A DNA stretch of 64,000 bases from Streptomyces thermolilacinus SPC6 (GTDB lineage Bacteria > Actinomycetota > Actinomycetes > Streptomycetales > Streptomycetaceae): contig NZ_ASHX02000001.1 in the NCBI RefSeq assembly GCF_000478605.2, positions 2,023,895 through 2,087,894 of the forward strand. The letters are read 5' to 3'. Below, piece after piece: positions 8,504 to 17,196 of the stretch (positions within the stretch are counted from its first letter, which is position 1; each line of letters begins with the position of its first letter). The translations under genes were made by a program, and so were the position numbers. The notes beneath the pieces are model-generated. The model was given only the letters and a program-made list of their open reading frames with translations, did no database searches and was not told the DNA's origin.

Positions 8504-10104
8504 ACGACGGTGTGAACGGCGTCGCGCTCGCCGTCTTCATCTTCTTCTTCCTGGTCGTCACGGTCCTCGGCTTCATGGCCGCGCGCTGGCGCCGGGCCGA
8601 GAACGAGAACAGCCTCGACGAATGGGGCCTGGGCGGCCGCTCGTTCGGCACGTGGGTCACCTGGTTCCTGCTGGGCGGTGACCTCTACACGGCGTACACC
8701 TTCGTCGCCGTCCCCGCGGCCATCTACGCGGCGGGCGCGGCCGGCTTCTTCGCCGTGCCGTACACGATCCTCGTGTATCCGCTGATCTTCACCTTCCTGC
8801 CCCGCCTGTGGTCGGTGTCGCACAAGCACGGATACGTCACCACCTCGGACTTCGTGCGCGGCCGGTTCGGCTCCAAGGGCCTGTCCCTGGCGGTCGCCCT
8901 CACCGGCATCCTCGCCACCATGCCGTACATCGCGCTCCAACTGGTCGGCATCCAGGCCGTGCTGGACGTGATGGGCGTGGGCGGCGGCGAGTCCACCCAC
9001 TGGTTCATCCGTGACCTGCCACTGCTCATCGCGTTCGGTGTGCTCGCCGCGTACACGTACTCCTCCGGGCTGCGCGCCCCCGCGCTGATCGCGTTCGTCA
9101 AGGACACGCTGATCTACCTGGTCATCGCGGTCGCCATCATCTACATCCCGATCAAGCTGGGCGGCTTCGACGCCATCTTCAGCGCGGCGGGCGAGAAGTT
9201 CAGCAGCACGGGCAAGGGGGCGCTCGTCCCGGGCGAGGCGGCGCACTGGACGTACGCCACGCTGGCGCTCGGCTCGGCGCTGGCGCTGTTCATGTACCCG
9301 CACTCGATCACGGCGACGCTGTCGTCCGGCAGCCGTGACGTGATCCGCCGCAACACCACGATCCTGCCCCTGTACTCGGTCATGCTGGGCCTGCTGGCGC
9401 TGCTCGGGTTCATGGCGATCGCCGCCGGGATCACGGTGGAGAACGGCCAGCTGGCGATCCCCCAGCTGTTCGAGAACATGTTCCCCGACTGGTTCGCGGG
9501 CGTGGCCTTCGCCGCCATCGGTATCGGCGCGCTCGTCCCCGCCGCGATCATGTCCATCGCCGCGGCGAACCTCTTCACCCGCAACATCTACAAGGACTTC
9601 CTGAAGCCGGACGCCACGCCGGAGCAGGAGACCAAGGTGTCGAAGGCCGTGTCGCTGCTGGTGAAGGTGGGCGCGCTCGCGTTCGTCCTGACGATGGACA
9701 AGACGGTCGCCATCAACTTCCAGCTGCTGGGCGGCATCTGGATCCTCCAGACCTTCCCCGCGCTGGTCGGCGGCCTGTTCACCCGGTGGTTCCACCGCTG
9801 GGCGCTGCTCGGCGGCTGGGCGGTCGGCATGGTGTACGGCACGTGGACCGCGTACAACGTGGCGAGCCCGACGCAGAAGCACTTCGGCGGCTCGTCGGCG
9901 GAGATCCCCGGCATCGGTGAGATCGGTTACATCGGCCTCACCGCGTTCGCGCTGAACCTGCTGGTCACGGTCGCCCTGACGTTCGTGCTGCGGGCGGTCA
10001 AGGCGCCGGACGGCGTGGACGAGACGGCGGAGTCCGACTACACGGCCGACGCGGGCGACCCGGGCGTCAGCCCCGAGCTGCCCAAGGTCGGAACGGGCCA
10101 CTGA
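8500..10104 (+). CDS. Sodium:solute symporter (SSS family)
   Basis: A 534-residue integral membrane protein with about 13 hydrophobic helices, typical of the SSS family. Diagnostic stretches are LGGRSFGTWVTWFLLGGDLY near the first intracellular loop and PHSITATLSSGS in the central sodium-binding region. Pairing with a DUF3311 partner resembles monocarboxylate/solute permeases, but the substrate cannot be read from the sequence. The C-terminal 30 residues are acidic and non-membrane. It is the second gene of a two-gene operon ending at the terminator at 10127. Confidence 0.92.
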   Translation: MNDGVNGVALAVFIFFFLVVTVLGFMAARWRRAENENSLDEWGLGGRSFGTWVTWFLLGGDLYTAYTFVAVPAAIYAAGAAGFFAVPYTILVYPLIFTFLPRLWSVSHKHGYVTTSDFVRGRFGSKGLSLAVALTGILATMPYIALQLVGIQAVLDVMGVGGGESTHWFIRDLPLLIAFGVLAAYTYSSGLRAPALIAFVKDTLIYLVIAVAIIYIPIKLGGFDAIFSAAGEKFSSTGKGALVPGEAAHWTYATLALGSALALFMYPHSITATLSSGSRDVIRRNTTILPLYSVMLGLLALLGFMAIAAGITVENGQLAIPQLFENMFPDWFAGVAFAAIGIGALVPAAIMSIAAANLFTRNIYKDFLKPDATPEQETKVSKAVSLLVKVGALAFVLTMDKTVAINFQLLGGIWILQTFPALVGGLFTRWFHRWALLGGWAVGMVYGTWTAYNVASPTQKHFGGSSAEIPGIGEIGYIGLTAFALNLLVTVALTFVLRAVKAPDGVDETAESDYTADAGDPGVSPELPKVGTGH

Positions 10105-10126
10105 GGCACGGCACTCCGGCCATCCC

Positions 10127-10158
10127 AGGGCCCCCGCACCCGGCGGTGCGGGGGCCCT
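10127..10158 (+). terminator. Terminator after the symporter gene
   Basis: Perfect 13-base stem (AGGGCCCCCGCAC and its complement) with a six-base loop, 22 bases after the symporter stop. Confidence 0.85.
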
Positions 10159-10219
10159 CTGTGCCGACAACGACGAGGATGCGAGCGGTCGGCCCCTCCG
10201 CACGGCAGACTGCCTCACC

Positions 10220-10723
10220 ATGGACTTCACCATCAGGCACATACAGCCGGACGAGCACGACGCGCTCGGGGAGATCAGCGCCCGGGGCTACCTGGAGGGC
10301 GGGCTGCTGACGCGCGGGGCCGACGATCCGTACCTGGACGTGCTGCGGGACGTGGCGCGGCGGGCCGCCGAGGCCGAGGTGCTCGTCGCCGCCGATCCGG
10401 ACGGCACGCTCCTCGGCGGGGTCACGTTCGTGCCGTGCGGCGGCACCCCGTGGGCGGACATCGCGGGGCCCGACGAAGCCGAGTTCCGGGTCCTCGCCGT
10501 GTCCGGCGCGGCGCGCGGGCGGGGCGTGGGCGAGGCGCTCGTACGGGCCTGCGCGGACCGGGCGCGGGCCCGCGAGGGGTGCCTGCGGCTCGTCCTGTCG
10601 GTGCTGCCCGCGGCGGCCTCCGCGCGGCGGCTGTACGACCGGATGGGCTTCGCGAGGGCCCCGCGACGGGACTGGCAGCCTCTGCCCGGTGTGACCCTCC
10701 TCGCGTACGAGCTGACACTCTGA
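10220..10723 (+). CDS. GNAT-family N-acetyltransferase
   Basis: A 167-residue single-domain acetyltransferase using acetyl-CoA. The pyrophosphate-binding motif A is visible as EFRVLAVSGAARGRGVGEAL and motif B as ASARRLYDRMGFARAP near the C-terminus. The substrate is unknown. It stands alone between the symporter operon and the nrdAB leader. Start ATG at 10220 has no strong ribosome binding site, so a leaderless or weakly translated transcript is possible. Confidence 0.9.
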   Translation: MDFTIRHIQPDEHDALGEISARGYLEGGLLTRGADDPYLDVLRDVARRAAEAEVLVAADPDGTLLGGVTFVPCGGTPWADIAGPDEAEFRVLAVSGAARGRGVGEALVRACADRARAREGCLRLVLSVLPAAASARRLYDRMGFARAPRRDWQPLPGVTLLAYELTL

Positions 10724-10770
10724 CACAACATGTGGGGGGTGCCGTAAGGGACGCCCCCCACATGTATGCT
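10723..10770. promoter_or_regulatory. Inverted repeat upstream of nrdA: terminator and/or NrdR-box pair
   Basis: ACATGTGGGGGG at 10728-10739 is perfectly repeated in inverse at 10754-10765. It could terminate the GNAT transcript. The two ACATGT centres are 32 bases apart, the spacing expected of paired NrdR boxes (about three helical turns). The first 16-mer starting at 10723 matches the NrdR consensus ACACWATATATWGTGT at 11 of 16 positions, the second at 8 of 16. A TATGCT element at 10765-10770 may be the nrdA -10 box. Confidence 0.45.
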
Positions 10771-10885
10771 CGTCCTCGCTGTCGCAGCAGGGGAATCCGG
10801 TGCGAGTCCGGAACTGTCCCGCAACGGTGTACCGGTGTGCCCTTCGCGTACCCCGCAAGTCCGACGACCTGCCGACAGCGCACTC
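10770..10885 (+). ncRNA. Cobalamin (B12) riboswitch controlling nrdAB
   Basis: A closing stem is formed by CGCTGTCG (10778-10785) and CGACAGCG (10874-10881). Inside are the conserved cobalamin-aptamer elements GGGAATCCGGTGCGAGTCC followed by CTGTCCCGCAACGGT, and GACGACCTGCC near the 3' end. About 155 bases of expression platform separate it from the nrdA start. Streptomycetes are known to use such a riboswitch to shut off the B12-independent reductase when B12 is available. Confidence 0.92.
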
Positions 10886-11036
10886 GGACCGTCCGGCCCG
10901 GGTGCCCAGACGTCCGGGCCTCGCGGAGTGGGCCGGCGGACGCGGTCACGCACGCCCCCGTGCCCAGGGGCGAGGTGCGCCCGCTCCCCCGCCGCCCGCC
11001 GTGTGCGCCCCGAGCCGAGCGAGGGAGAGCCTCCAC

Positions 11037-13385
11037 GTGACCATCGCGCCAGCGGATCCGGCCTCAGCCACCGAGACCGACGCTCCCGGGACCGCGCTGC
11101 TGCGGACCCTGACCGACCTCACCGCGGACCTTCCCGACGCCGACCCCGGACGGGTCGCCGCGGCCGCGCTGCGCGGCCGGCACGCCGGGTCGGACGAGGC
11201 GGAGCTGCGGGAGCTCGCCACCGAGGCGGCGGCCGGTCTGATCGCCGAGGACCCGGCGTACTCCCGGCTCGCCGCCCGCCTGCTGGCCCGTACGATCACC
11301 GACGAGGCCGCCGGCCAGGGCGCCGTGTCGTTCTCGGCGTCGGTCGCCGTCGGCCACCGGGAGGGCCTGATCGCGGACCGCACGGCCGCGTTCGTGGCGC
11401 TCCACGCGGACCGGATGGACGCGGTCATCGACCAGGACGGCGACGACCGGTTCGGCTACTTCGGGCTGCGGACGCTGTACTCGCGCTACCTGCTGCGGCA
11501 CCCGATCACCCGCAAGGTGGTCGAGACGCCCCAGCACTTCCTGCTGCGGGTCGCCGCCGGTCTGGCCGAGGACGACTCGGTGCGCGCGCTCGGCGAGGTG
11601 GAGGCGCTGTACCGGCTGATGAGCCGCCTCGACTACCTGCCGTCCTCCCCGACGCTGTTCAACTCGGGCACCCGCCACCCGCAGATGTCCTCCTGCTACC
11701 TGCTGGACTCCCCGCAGGACGAGCTGGACTCCATCTACGACCGGTACCACCAGGTCGCGCGGCTGTCGAAGCACGCGGGCGGCATCGGCCTGTCGTACTC
11801 CCGCGTCCGCGCCCGCGGCTCCCTCATCCGCGGCACCAACGGCCACTCCAACGGCATCGTGCCGTTCCTGAAGACCCTCGACGCCTCGGTGGCCGCGGTC
11901 AACCAGGGCGGCCGCCGCAAGGGCGCCGCCGCCGTGTACCTGGAGACGTGGCACGCGGACATCGAGGAGTTCCTGGAGCTCCGCGACAACACCGGCGAGG
12001 ACGCCCGCCGCACCCACAACCTGAACCTGGCGCACTGGATTCCGGACGAGTTCATGCGGCGCGTCAACGACGACGGCGAGTGGTCGCTGTTCTCCCCGTC
12101 GGACGTGCCCGAGCTGGTGGACCTGTGGGGCGACGCGTTCGACGCCGCGTACCGGGCCGCCGAGGCGAAGGGCCTGGCCCGCAAGACGATGCCGGCCCGC
12201 GACCTGTACGGCCGGATGATGCGGACCCTCGCCCAGACCGGCAACGGCTGGATGACCTTCAAGGACGCCGCGAACCGCACCGCCAACCAGACCGCCGAGC
12301 CGGGCCGCACGGTGCACTCGTCCAACCTGTGCACCGAGATCCTGGAGGTCACCGACGACGGGGAGACCGCCGTCTGCAACCTGGGCTCGGTGAACCTCGG
12401 CGCGTTCGTCGTCGGCGACGGCATCGACTGGGAGCGGCTGGACGAGACGGTCCGTACGGCCGTGACGTTCCTCGACCGGGTCGTGGACATCAACTTCTAC
12501 CCGACCGAGCAGGCCGGCCGGTCCAACGCCCGCTGGCGGCCCGTGGGCCTGGGCGCGATGGGCCTCCAGGACGTGTTCTTCAAGCTGCGGCTGCCGTTCG
12601 ACTCGCCGGAGGCGCGCGCCCTGTCCACGCGGATCGCCGAGCGGATCATGCTCGCCGCGTACGAGGCGTCGGCCGACCTCGCCGAGCGCAGCGGCCCGCT
12701 GCCCGCCTGGGACAAGACCCGCACGGCGCGCGGTGTGCTGCACCCGGACCACTACGACGTGGAGCTGACCTGGCCGGAGCGGTGGGCGGCGCTGCGCGAG
12801 CGGATCGCGTCGGTCGGCATGCGCAACTCGCTGCTGCTGGCCATCGCGCCGACCGCGACGATCGCGTCCATCGCGGGTGTGTACGAGTGCATCGAGCCGC
12901 AGGTGTCCAACCTGTTCAAGCGCGAGACGCTGTCGGGTGAGTTCCTCCAGGTCAACTCCTACCTGGTGGACGACCTGAAGAGGCTCGGCGTGTGGGACGC
13001 GCAGACCCGCGAGGCGCTGCGCGAGGCGAACGGCTCGGTGCAGGGCTTCACCTGGGTGCCGGCCGAGGTGCGCGAGCTGTACCGCACGGCGTGGGAGATC
13101 CCGCAGCGCGGCCTGATCGACATGGCCGCCGCGCGCACCCCGTTCCTGGACCAGTCGCAGTCGCTGAACCTGTTCCTGGAGACGCCCACCATCGGCAAGC
13201 TGTCGTCGATGTACGCGTACGCCTGGAAGCAGGGCCTGAAGACCACGTACTACCTGCGCTCCCGTCCCGCGACGCGCATCGCCCGCGCCGCGTCCGCGAC
13301 CCCCGTGCCCGTCCAGCAGGTGTCCGAGCCCGACGCCGTCGCCTGCTCCCTTGAGAACCCCGAGTCCTGCGAGGCCTGCCAGTAA
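11037..13385 (+). CDS. nrdA: Class Ia ribonucleotide reductase, alpha (catalytic) subunit
   Basis: Reduces ribonucleoside diphosphates to deoxyribonucleotides together with NrdB. The product is 782 residues. Catalytic elements: redox Cys220 in MSSC, NLCTE (residues 430-434) with the thiyl Cys432 and Glu434, partner Cys447 in AVCNLGSVNL, and a C-terminal shuttle CEAC. The N-terminal ATP-cone is shortened, lacking the usual VIKRDG opening. Start is GTG at 11037 after GAGGGAGAG; the frame is open farther upstream, but that part is the riboswitch RNA. Coupled to nrdB by a TAATG overlap. Expression should fall when cobalamin binds the leader. Confidence 0.97.
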   Translation: MTIAPADPASATETDAPGTALLRTLTDLTADLPDADPGRVAAAALRGRHAGSDEAELRELATEAAAGLIAEDPAYSRLAARLLARTITDEAAGQGAVSFSASVAVGHREGLIADRTAAFVALHADRMDAVIDQDGDDRFGYFGLRTLYSRYLLRHPITRKVVETPQHFLLRVAAGLAEDDSVRALGEVEALYRLMSRLDYLPSSPTLFNSGTRHPQMSSCYLLDSPQDELDSIYDRYHQVARLSKHAGGIGLSYSRVRARGSLIRGTNGHSNGIVPFLKTLDASVAAVNQGGRRKGAAAVYLETWHADIEEFLELRDNTGEDARRTHNLNLAHWIPDEFMRRVNDDGEWSLFSPSDVPELVDLWGDAFDAAYRAAEAKGLARKTMPARDLYGRMMRTLAQTGNGWMTFKDAANRTANQTAEPGRTVHSSNLCTEILEVTDDGETAVCNLGSVNLGAFVVGDGIDWERLDETVRTAVTFLDRVVDINFYPTEQAGRSNARWRPVGLGAMGLQDVFFKLRLPFDSPEARALSTRIAERIMLAAYEASADLAERSGPLPAWDKTRTARGVLHPDHYDVELTWPERWAALRERIASVGMRNSLLLAIAPTATIASIAGVYECIEPQVSNLFKRETLSGEFLQVNSYLVDDLKRLGVWDAQTREALREANGSVQGFTWVPAEVRELYRTAWEIPQRGLIDMAAARTPFLDQSQSLNLFLETPTIGKLSSMYAYAWKQGLKTTYYLRSRPATRIARAASATPVPVQQVSEPDAVACSLENPESCEACQ

Positions 13386-14401
13386 TGAGCACCACCCGTA
13401 ACACCAACCTCCTCGACCCGGGCTTCGAGCTCACCCTGCGCCCCATGCGCTACCCGGACTTCTACGAGCGCTACCGGGACGCCATCAAGAACACCTGGAC
13501 CGTCGAGGAGGTGGACCTCCACTCGGACGTCGCCGACCTGGCGAAGCTGACGCCCGGTGAGCAGCACCTGATCGGGCGGCTCGTGGCGTTCTTCGCGACG
13601 GGCGACTCGATCGTGGCGAACAACCTGGTGCTGACGTTGTACAAGCACATCAACTCCCCGGAGGCGCGGCTGTACCTGTCGCGTCAGCTGTTCGAGGAGG
13701 CCGTGCACGTCCAGTTCTATCTGACGCTGCTCGACACCTACCTGCCCGACCCGGACGACCGGGCCGCCGCGTTCGCCGCCGTCGAGAACATCCCGTCCAT
13801 CCGCGAGAAGGCCGCCTTCTGCTTCAAGTGGATGGACTCCGTGGAGAAGCTGGACCGGCTGGAGACCAAGGCCGACCGGCGCCGGTTCCTGCTGAACCTG
13901 ATCTGCTTCGCCGCGTGCATCGAGGGCCTCTTCTTCTACGGGGCGTTCGCCTACGTCTACTGGTTCCGCTCGCGCGGTCTGCTGCACGGCCTGGCGACCG
14001 GCACCAACTGGGTGTTCCGCGACGAGTCGATGCACATGAGCTTCGCCTTCGAGGTGGTCGACACGGTCCGCAAGGAGGAGCCCGACCTGTTCGACGACGA
14101 ACTGGGGCAGCAGGTCACGGACATGCTGAAGGAGGCCGTGGAGGCGGAGCTCCAGTTCGCCCGCGACCTGTGCGGCGACGGCCTGCCGGGCATGAACACC
14201 GAGTCGATGCGCGCCTACCTGGAGTGCGTCGCCGACCAGCGCCTCCAGCGCCTGGGCCTCGCCCCGGTGTTCGGCTCGGAGAACCCGTTCGCGTTCATGG
14301 AGCTGCAGGGCGTGCAGGAGCTGACGAACTTCTTCGAGCGCCGCCCGTCGGCGTACCAGGTGGCCGTCGAGGGCTCGGTGGACCTGGACGAGGACTTCTG
14401 A
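13385..14401 (+). CDS. nrdB: Class Ia ribonucleotide reductase, beta (radical) subunit
   Basis: A 338-residue ferritin-like protein holding the diiron-tyrosyl radical cofactor for NrdA. By alignment to the E. coli pattern, metal ligands are Asp74 (TGDSIVANN), Glu105 and His108 (EEAVHVQFY), Glu180 (ACIEGLFFYG), and Glu214/His217 (RDESMHMSF). The radical Tyr is Tyr112, four residues after His108, so this is a genuine class Ia type rather than a tyrosine-less variant. ATG overlaps the nrdA stop by one base. In related streptomycetes a third gene, nrdS, follows; here a terminator follows instead. Confidence 0.97.
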   Translation: MSTTRNTNLLDPGFELTLRPMRYPDFYERYRDAIKNTWTVEEVDLHSDVADLAKLTPGEQHLIGRLVAFFATGDSIVANNLVLTLYKHINSPEARLYLSRQLFEEAVHVQFYLTLLDTYLPDPDDRAAAFAAVENIPSIREKAAFCFKWMDSVEKLDRLETKADRRRFLLNLICFAACIEGLFFYGAFAYVYWFRSRGLLHGLATGTNWVFRDESMHMSFAFEVVDTVRKEEPDLFDDELGQQVTDMLKEAVEAELQFARDLCGDGLPGMNTESMRAYLECVADQRLQRLGLAPVFGSENPFAFMELQGVQELTNFFERRPSAYQVAVEGSVDLDEDF

Positions 14402-14425
14402 CGGTCCCGTCCTCCGGCTGTGCGG

Positions 14426-14463
14426 CGGCCCGCACCCCTCCCTCGCGGGCGGGGTGCGGGCCG
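14426..14463. terminator. Terminator between convergent nrdB and the M15 peptidase gene
   Basis: Perfect 13-base stem CGGCCCGCACCCC with its complement and a 12-base loop, located between the two convergent stops. Confidence 0.85.
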
Positions 14464-14484
14464 TCGGCGTGCCGGGCGGGCGGG

Positions 14485-15222
14485 TCAGATGCCGCAGCTC
14501 GGGGCCGACCAGAAGCGGCTGGGCCGGTGGTCGAGGTGGGTGTGGTCGTTGTGGTCGGGGTAACCCGGGCCGAGGATCCCGTTGAAGCCGTGGTTGCGGG
14601 CGGCCTGGGCCAGCTTGCACAGCGAGTGCGGGCCCGCGCCCAGGTCGGCCGCGTCACCGTACAGATGGCGGCTGCTGGACGAGCCGCCGACCGCGCTGTT
14701 GCAGGAGTACGAGCGGAAACCGCTGGTCACGGTGATCGGCTGGTCGCCCAGGGCGTGCCGCAGCGCCTCCAGCTTCCACATCGTGCGCAGCGCGTTGGCC
14801 TTGGCGGTCGCCGCGCTCACGGCGCCGCCGGACCAGGTGGAGTTGCAGCGGTTCAGCTCGGCGTAGCTGAAGTGGGCCGGGGTGCAGTCGCTGTCCTGGA
14901 GCGCGTAGATCTTGCTGAAGGTGGCCGGTCCGGCGACGCCGTCGGCGGTCAGCCCGTACGCCGCCTGGAAGCGCTTCACGGCGGCGGTGGTCGCGGGGCC
15001 GTACGAGCCGTCGATGGCGAGGACCCCGCCGTAGCCGGGGTAACCGGCCACGCGGATCTGGAGCTGGGTGACGTCGGAGCCGGTCGCACCCTGCTGCAGG
15101 GTGCGGGACCAGGTGTAGCAGTCGTCGGCCTGGGCGGGCCCCGCGGTCGCGACGACCCCGGCGAGCCCGGCGACGGCGACCATGACCATGGACAACAGAA
15201 GGCGTGCCGTGCGTCTCAGCAT
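14485..15222 (-). CDS. Secreted M15-family D-Ala-D-Ala carboxypeptidase-like protein with peptidoglycan-binding domain
   Basis: A 245-residue exported zinc peptidase. A signal peptide (MLRRTARLLLSMVMVAVAGL, ending near AQA) is followed by a PG_binding_1 domain (residues ~38-100, with GYGGVLAIDGSYGPATTAAV) and an M15-type catalytic domain. Zinc-binding motifs are visible: HLYGDAAD (HxxGxAxD) and DHTHLDH (HxH). The architecture resembles the secreted zinc DD-carboxypeptidase of Streptomyces albus G and implies a role in trimming peptidoglycan stem peptides. ATG at 15222 is preceded by GGGAGAC. Monocistronic; no regulatory signal recognised. Confidence 0.92.
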   Translation of the reverse strand: MLRRTARLLLSMVMVAVAGLAGVVATAGPAQADDCYTWSRTLQQGATGSDVTQLQIRVAGYPGYGGVLAIDGSYGPATTAAVKRFQAAYGLTADGVAGPATFSKIYALQDSDCTPAHFSYAELNRCNSTWSGGAVSAATAKANALRTMWKLEALRHALGDQPITVTSGFRSYSCNSAVGGSSSSRHLYGDAADLGAGPHSLCKLAQAARNHGFNGILGPGYPDHNDHTHLDHRPSRFWSAPSCGI

Positions 15223-15342
15223 TGCGTCTCCCTGCTGTGAGATCGGTGTACGCCAGAGACTGGCGTGACGTTCAACGCGCGTCAACAGGCTGTGCGCGAC
15301 CGCCATTTGTCCGCCCAATGACGGAACGGTGAAGAAACGCCG

Positions 15343-15382
15343 AGGGCCTCCGGCACGGGGCGCACCCGTGGCCGGAGGCCCT
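15343..15382. terminator. Terminator after the peptide deformylase gene
   Basis: Inverted repeat AGGGCCTCCGGC/GCCGGAGGCCCT with an inner ACGGG/CCCGT extension, immediately downstream of the leftward def stop. Confidence 0.85.
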
Positions 15383-15393
15383 GGCGGACAGAT

Positions 15394-16044
15394 CTACTCG
15401 TTCGGGACGACCGGGTAGCGCGGCGTGCCCTCGGCCATCTGGCGCAGGGCGTCCTTGCGGTCGCGCTTCGACAGGCGGTCGATGTACAGGTAGCCGTACA
15501 GGTGGTCCGTCTCGTGCTGGAGGCAGCGGGCGAAGTAGCCCGTGCCGCGCACCTTGATCGGGTTGCCCTTCACGTCCTGGCCGCGCACGACCGCGTAGTC
15601 GGGGCGGGCCAGCGAGGCGTACGCGGTGGGGACGGACAGGCAGCCCTCGTTGGAGTCGTCCAGGACGCGCCGCTCCGGGGGCAGCTCCTCCAGGACCGGG
15701 TTGCACACGACGCCGACGTGGCGCACGCCCTCGTCGTCGGGGCAGTCGTAGACGAAGACCTTCAGGTCCACGCCGATCTGGTTGGCGGCGAGGCCGACGC
15801 CCTCGGCGGTGCGCTGGCTGGCGAACATGTCGTCCACGAGCCGGGCCAGCTCGTCGTCGAACGCGGTGACGTCCTTGCACTCCTTGTGCAGCACGGGGTT
15901 GCCGACGACCGTGATCGGACGCGACGTGCCACGCTCGCGGTACGCCCGCTCGCGCTCCTCGCAGTCCTCCGTGTCCACGATGAAGCCCTCGTCGTCCACG
16001 GGGAGGGCGTCGTAGCCCTGCTGGTCCGTCTCCTGCTGCGCCAT
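15394..16044 (-). CDS. def: Peptide deformylase
   Basis: Removes the formyl group from the initiator Met of nascent proteins. All three signatures are present: [10 protein letters not shown] (residues 82-91), EGCLSVP (133-139, metal ligand Cys135) and QHETDHL (176-182, His177 and His181). At 216 residues it is longer than the E. coli enzyme because of an acidic extension of about 40 residues at the N-terminus, common in actinobacterial homologues. ATG at 16044 is the only plausible start giving the extension. The gene stands between the M15 peptidase and a TPR gene, both on the same strand but separated. Confidence 0.97.
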   Translation of the reverse strand: MAQQETDQQGYDALPVDDEGFIVDTEDCEERERAYRERGTSRPITVVGNPVLHKECKDVTAFDDELARLVDDMFASQRTAEGVGLAANQIGVDLKVFVYDCPDDEGVRHVGVVCNPVLEELPPERRVLDDSNEGCLSVPTAYASLARPDYAVVRGQDVKGNPIKVRGTGYFARCLQHETDHLYGYLYIDRLSKRDRKDALRQMAEGTPRYPVVPNE

Positions 16045-16118
16045 GTCCGGTTTCGCGCCTTCCCTGAAGTACCCGTTGCGATGTGCCCGTACAGCCTACG
16101 GGCCCGGTGCGGCGGGCC

Positions 16119-17129
16119 TCAGCAGACTTCCTCCAGATCCCGCCACTCCCGGCTGTCCGGGCTGTCGGCGACCCACCCGTCCAGCAGGCCCCGTACGAGC
16201 CCGGCGGGCGCGGCGATCCCGCACTCCCGCTCCGGCACCCACAGGTCGCCCGCGGTGCGGTGGCCGAGCGGGCCGGGGTGGCCGGGCTCGCTGTGGTCGT
16301 GCGGGTCCAGGTGCTCGCCGTCGCCCTCGGCGCTCGGCATCCGCGACTCGGAGCAGGTGCGGCACAGCAGCCGTACGGACGACGACCAGTCCTCGGCGGC
16401 GAACCCGGCGTCGGCGGCCAGCCGCTCCAGGGCGTCCCGGTCGGCCTCGGTCGCGGCCTCCAGGAGGACCACCCAGGTCGGTACGGGCGACGGCGCCCAC
16501 AGCTCGATCTCGTCGAACACGGGGAAGCTGTGGCCCGAGGCGGTGGTCCGCTCGCCGTTGGGCACCCCGTCGTGGAGGACGACCTCGCCCCAGCGGCGCC
16601 CGGACGACGGCAGCGGAATCGACAGCACCTCGATGCGCGCCGGGTCGAGCCTGCGGCCCCACACGACCTCCGCCTCGCCCTCCGGCGACAGCCGCACGGC
16701 GGCGCTGCCCAGCTCCATGCCGACCGGCTCCCCGCCCGGGGCGTCCCCCGAGGGGACCTTCAGCCCGTACGCCTGCCAGGCGCGGCGGGCCAGCGGCCAG
16801 TCCTGGAGGGCCGTCGCGGCGATGCCGACGTTCCACCAGTCGGGCGCCCCGGTCTCCTTGTCCAGCAGGGCGACCGCGCGGAGCCCGGCCGCGCGGGCCT
16901 GCTCCCAGTCGTGCCGGAACTTGTGCAGCAGCGCCAGGTTGAACCAGGACTCGGAGAGCCAGGGCTCCAGATCGGCTGCGCGCGTCAGGAGCGCCCCCGC
17001 GTCCTCGTACCGCCCGTCCCCGATCAGCGTGAACGCGCGGTCGGTGGCCTGCCGCCACGAGGCGGAGGGCCGATGCCGTACCTTCCCGAAGATCCTCACG
17101 ATTCCCGCCTGCCGGTCGCTGAAGGTCAC
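16119..17129 (-). CDS. Tetratricopeptide-repeat protein of unknown function
   Basis: A 336-residue soluble protein. The N-terminal ~130 residues carry two to three TPR-like helical pairs (for example DRAFTLIGDGRYEDAGALLT and SWFNLALLHKFRHDWEQARA). The C-terminal part is not a domain I recognise; it contains LLCRTCSES and an acidic His-rich stretch DGEHLDPHDHSEPGHPGPLG that could bind metal. GTG at 17129 follows GGGGGC. Conserved in streptomycetes as far as I recall, but function is unknown. It lies between def and the HD-domain genes, probably transcribed alone. Confidence 0.8.
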   Translation of the reverse strand: MTFSDRQAGIVRIFGKVRHRPSASWRQATDRAFTLIGDGRYEDAGALLTRAADLEPWLSESWFNLALLHKFRHDWEQARAAGLRAVALLDKETGAPDWWNVGIAATALQDWPLARRAWQAYGLKVPSGDAPGGEPVGMELGSAAVRLSPEGEAEVVWGRRLDPARIEVLSIPLPSSGRRWGEVVLHDGVPNGERTTASGHSFPVFDEIELWAPSPVPTWVVLLEAATEADRDALERLAADAGFAAEDWSSSVRLLCRTCSESRMPSAEGDGEHLDPHDHSEPGHPGPLGHRTAGDLWVPERECGIAAPAGLVRGLLDGWVADSPDSREWRDLEEVC

Positions 17130-17196
17130 TGCCCCCGGACACCCTCTCGTTGGCATCCAACCATGCCCGGTCGCACGCCCGCTCATTACCCATGGG

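Noticed and set aside
10800..11036. In-frame extension of nrdA to an earlier GTG
   Set aside because: It would translate the cobalamin riboswitch; the ribosome binding site and homology both support GTG 11037.
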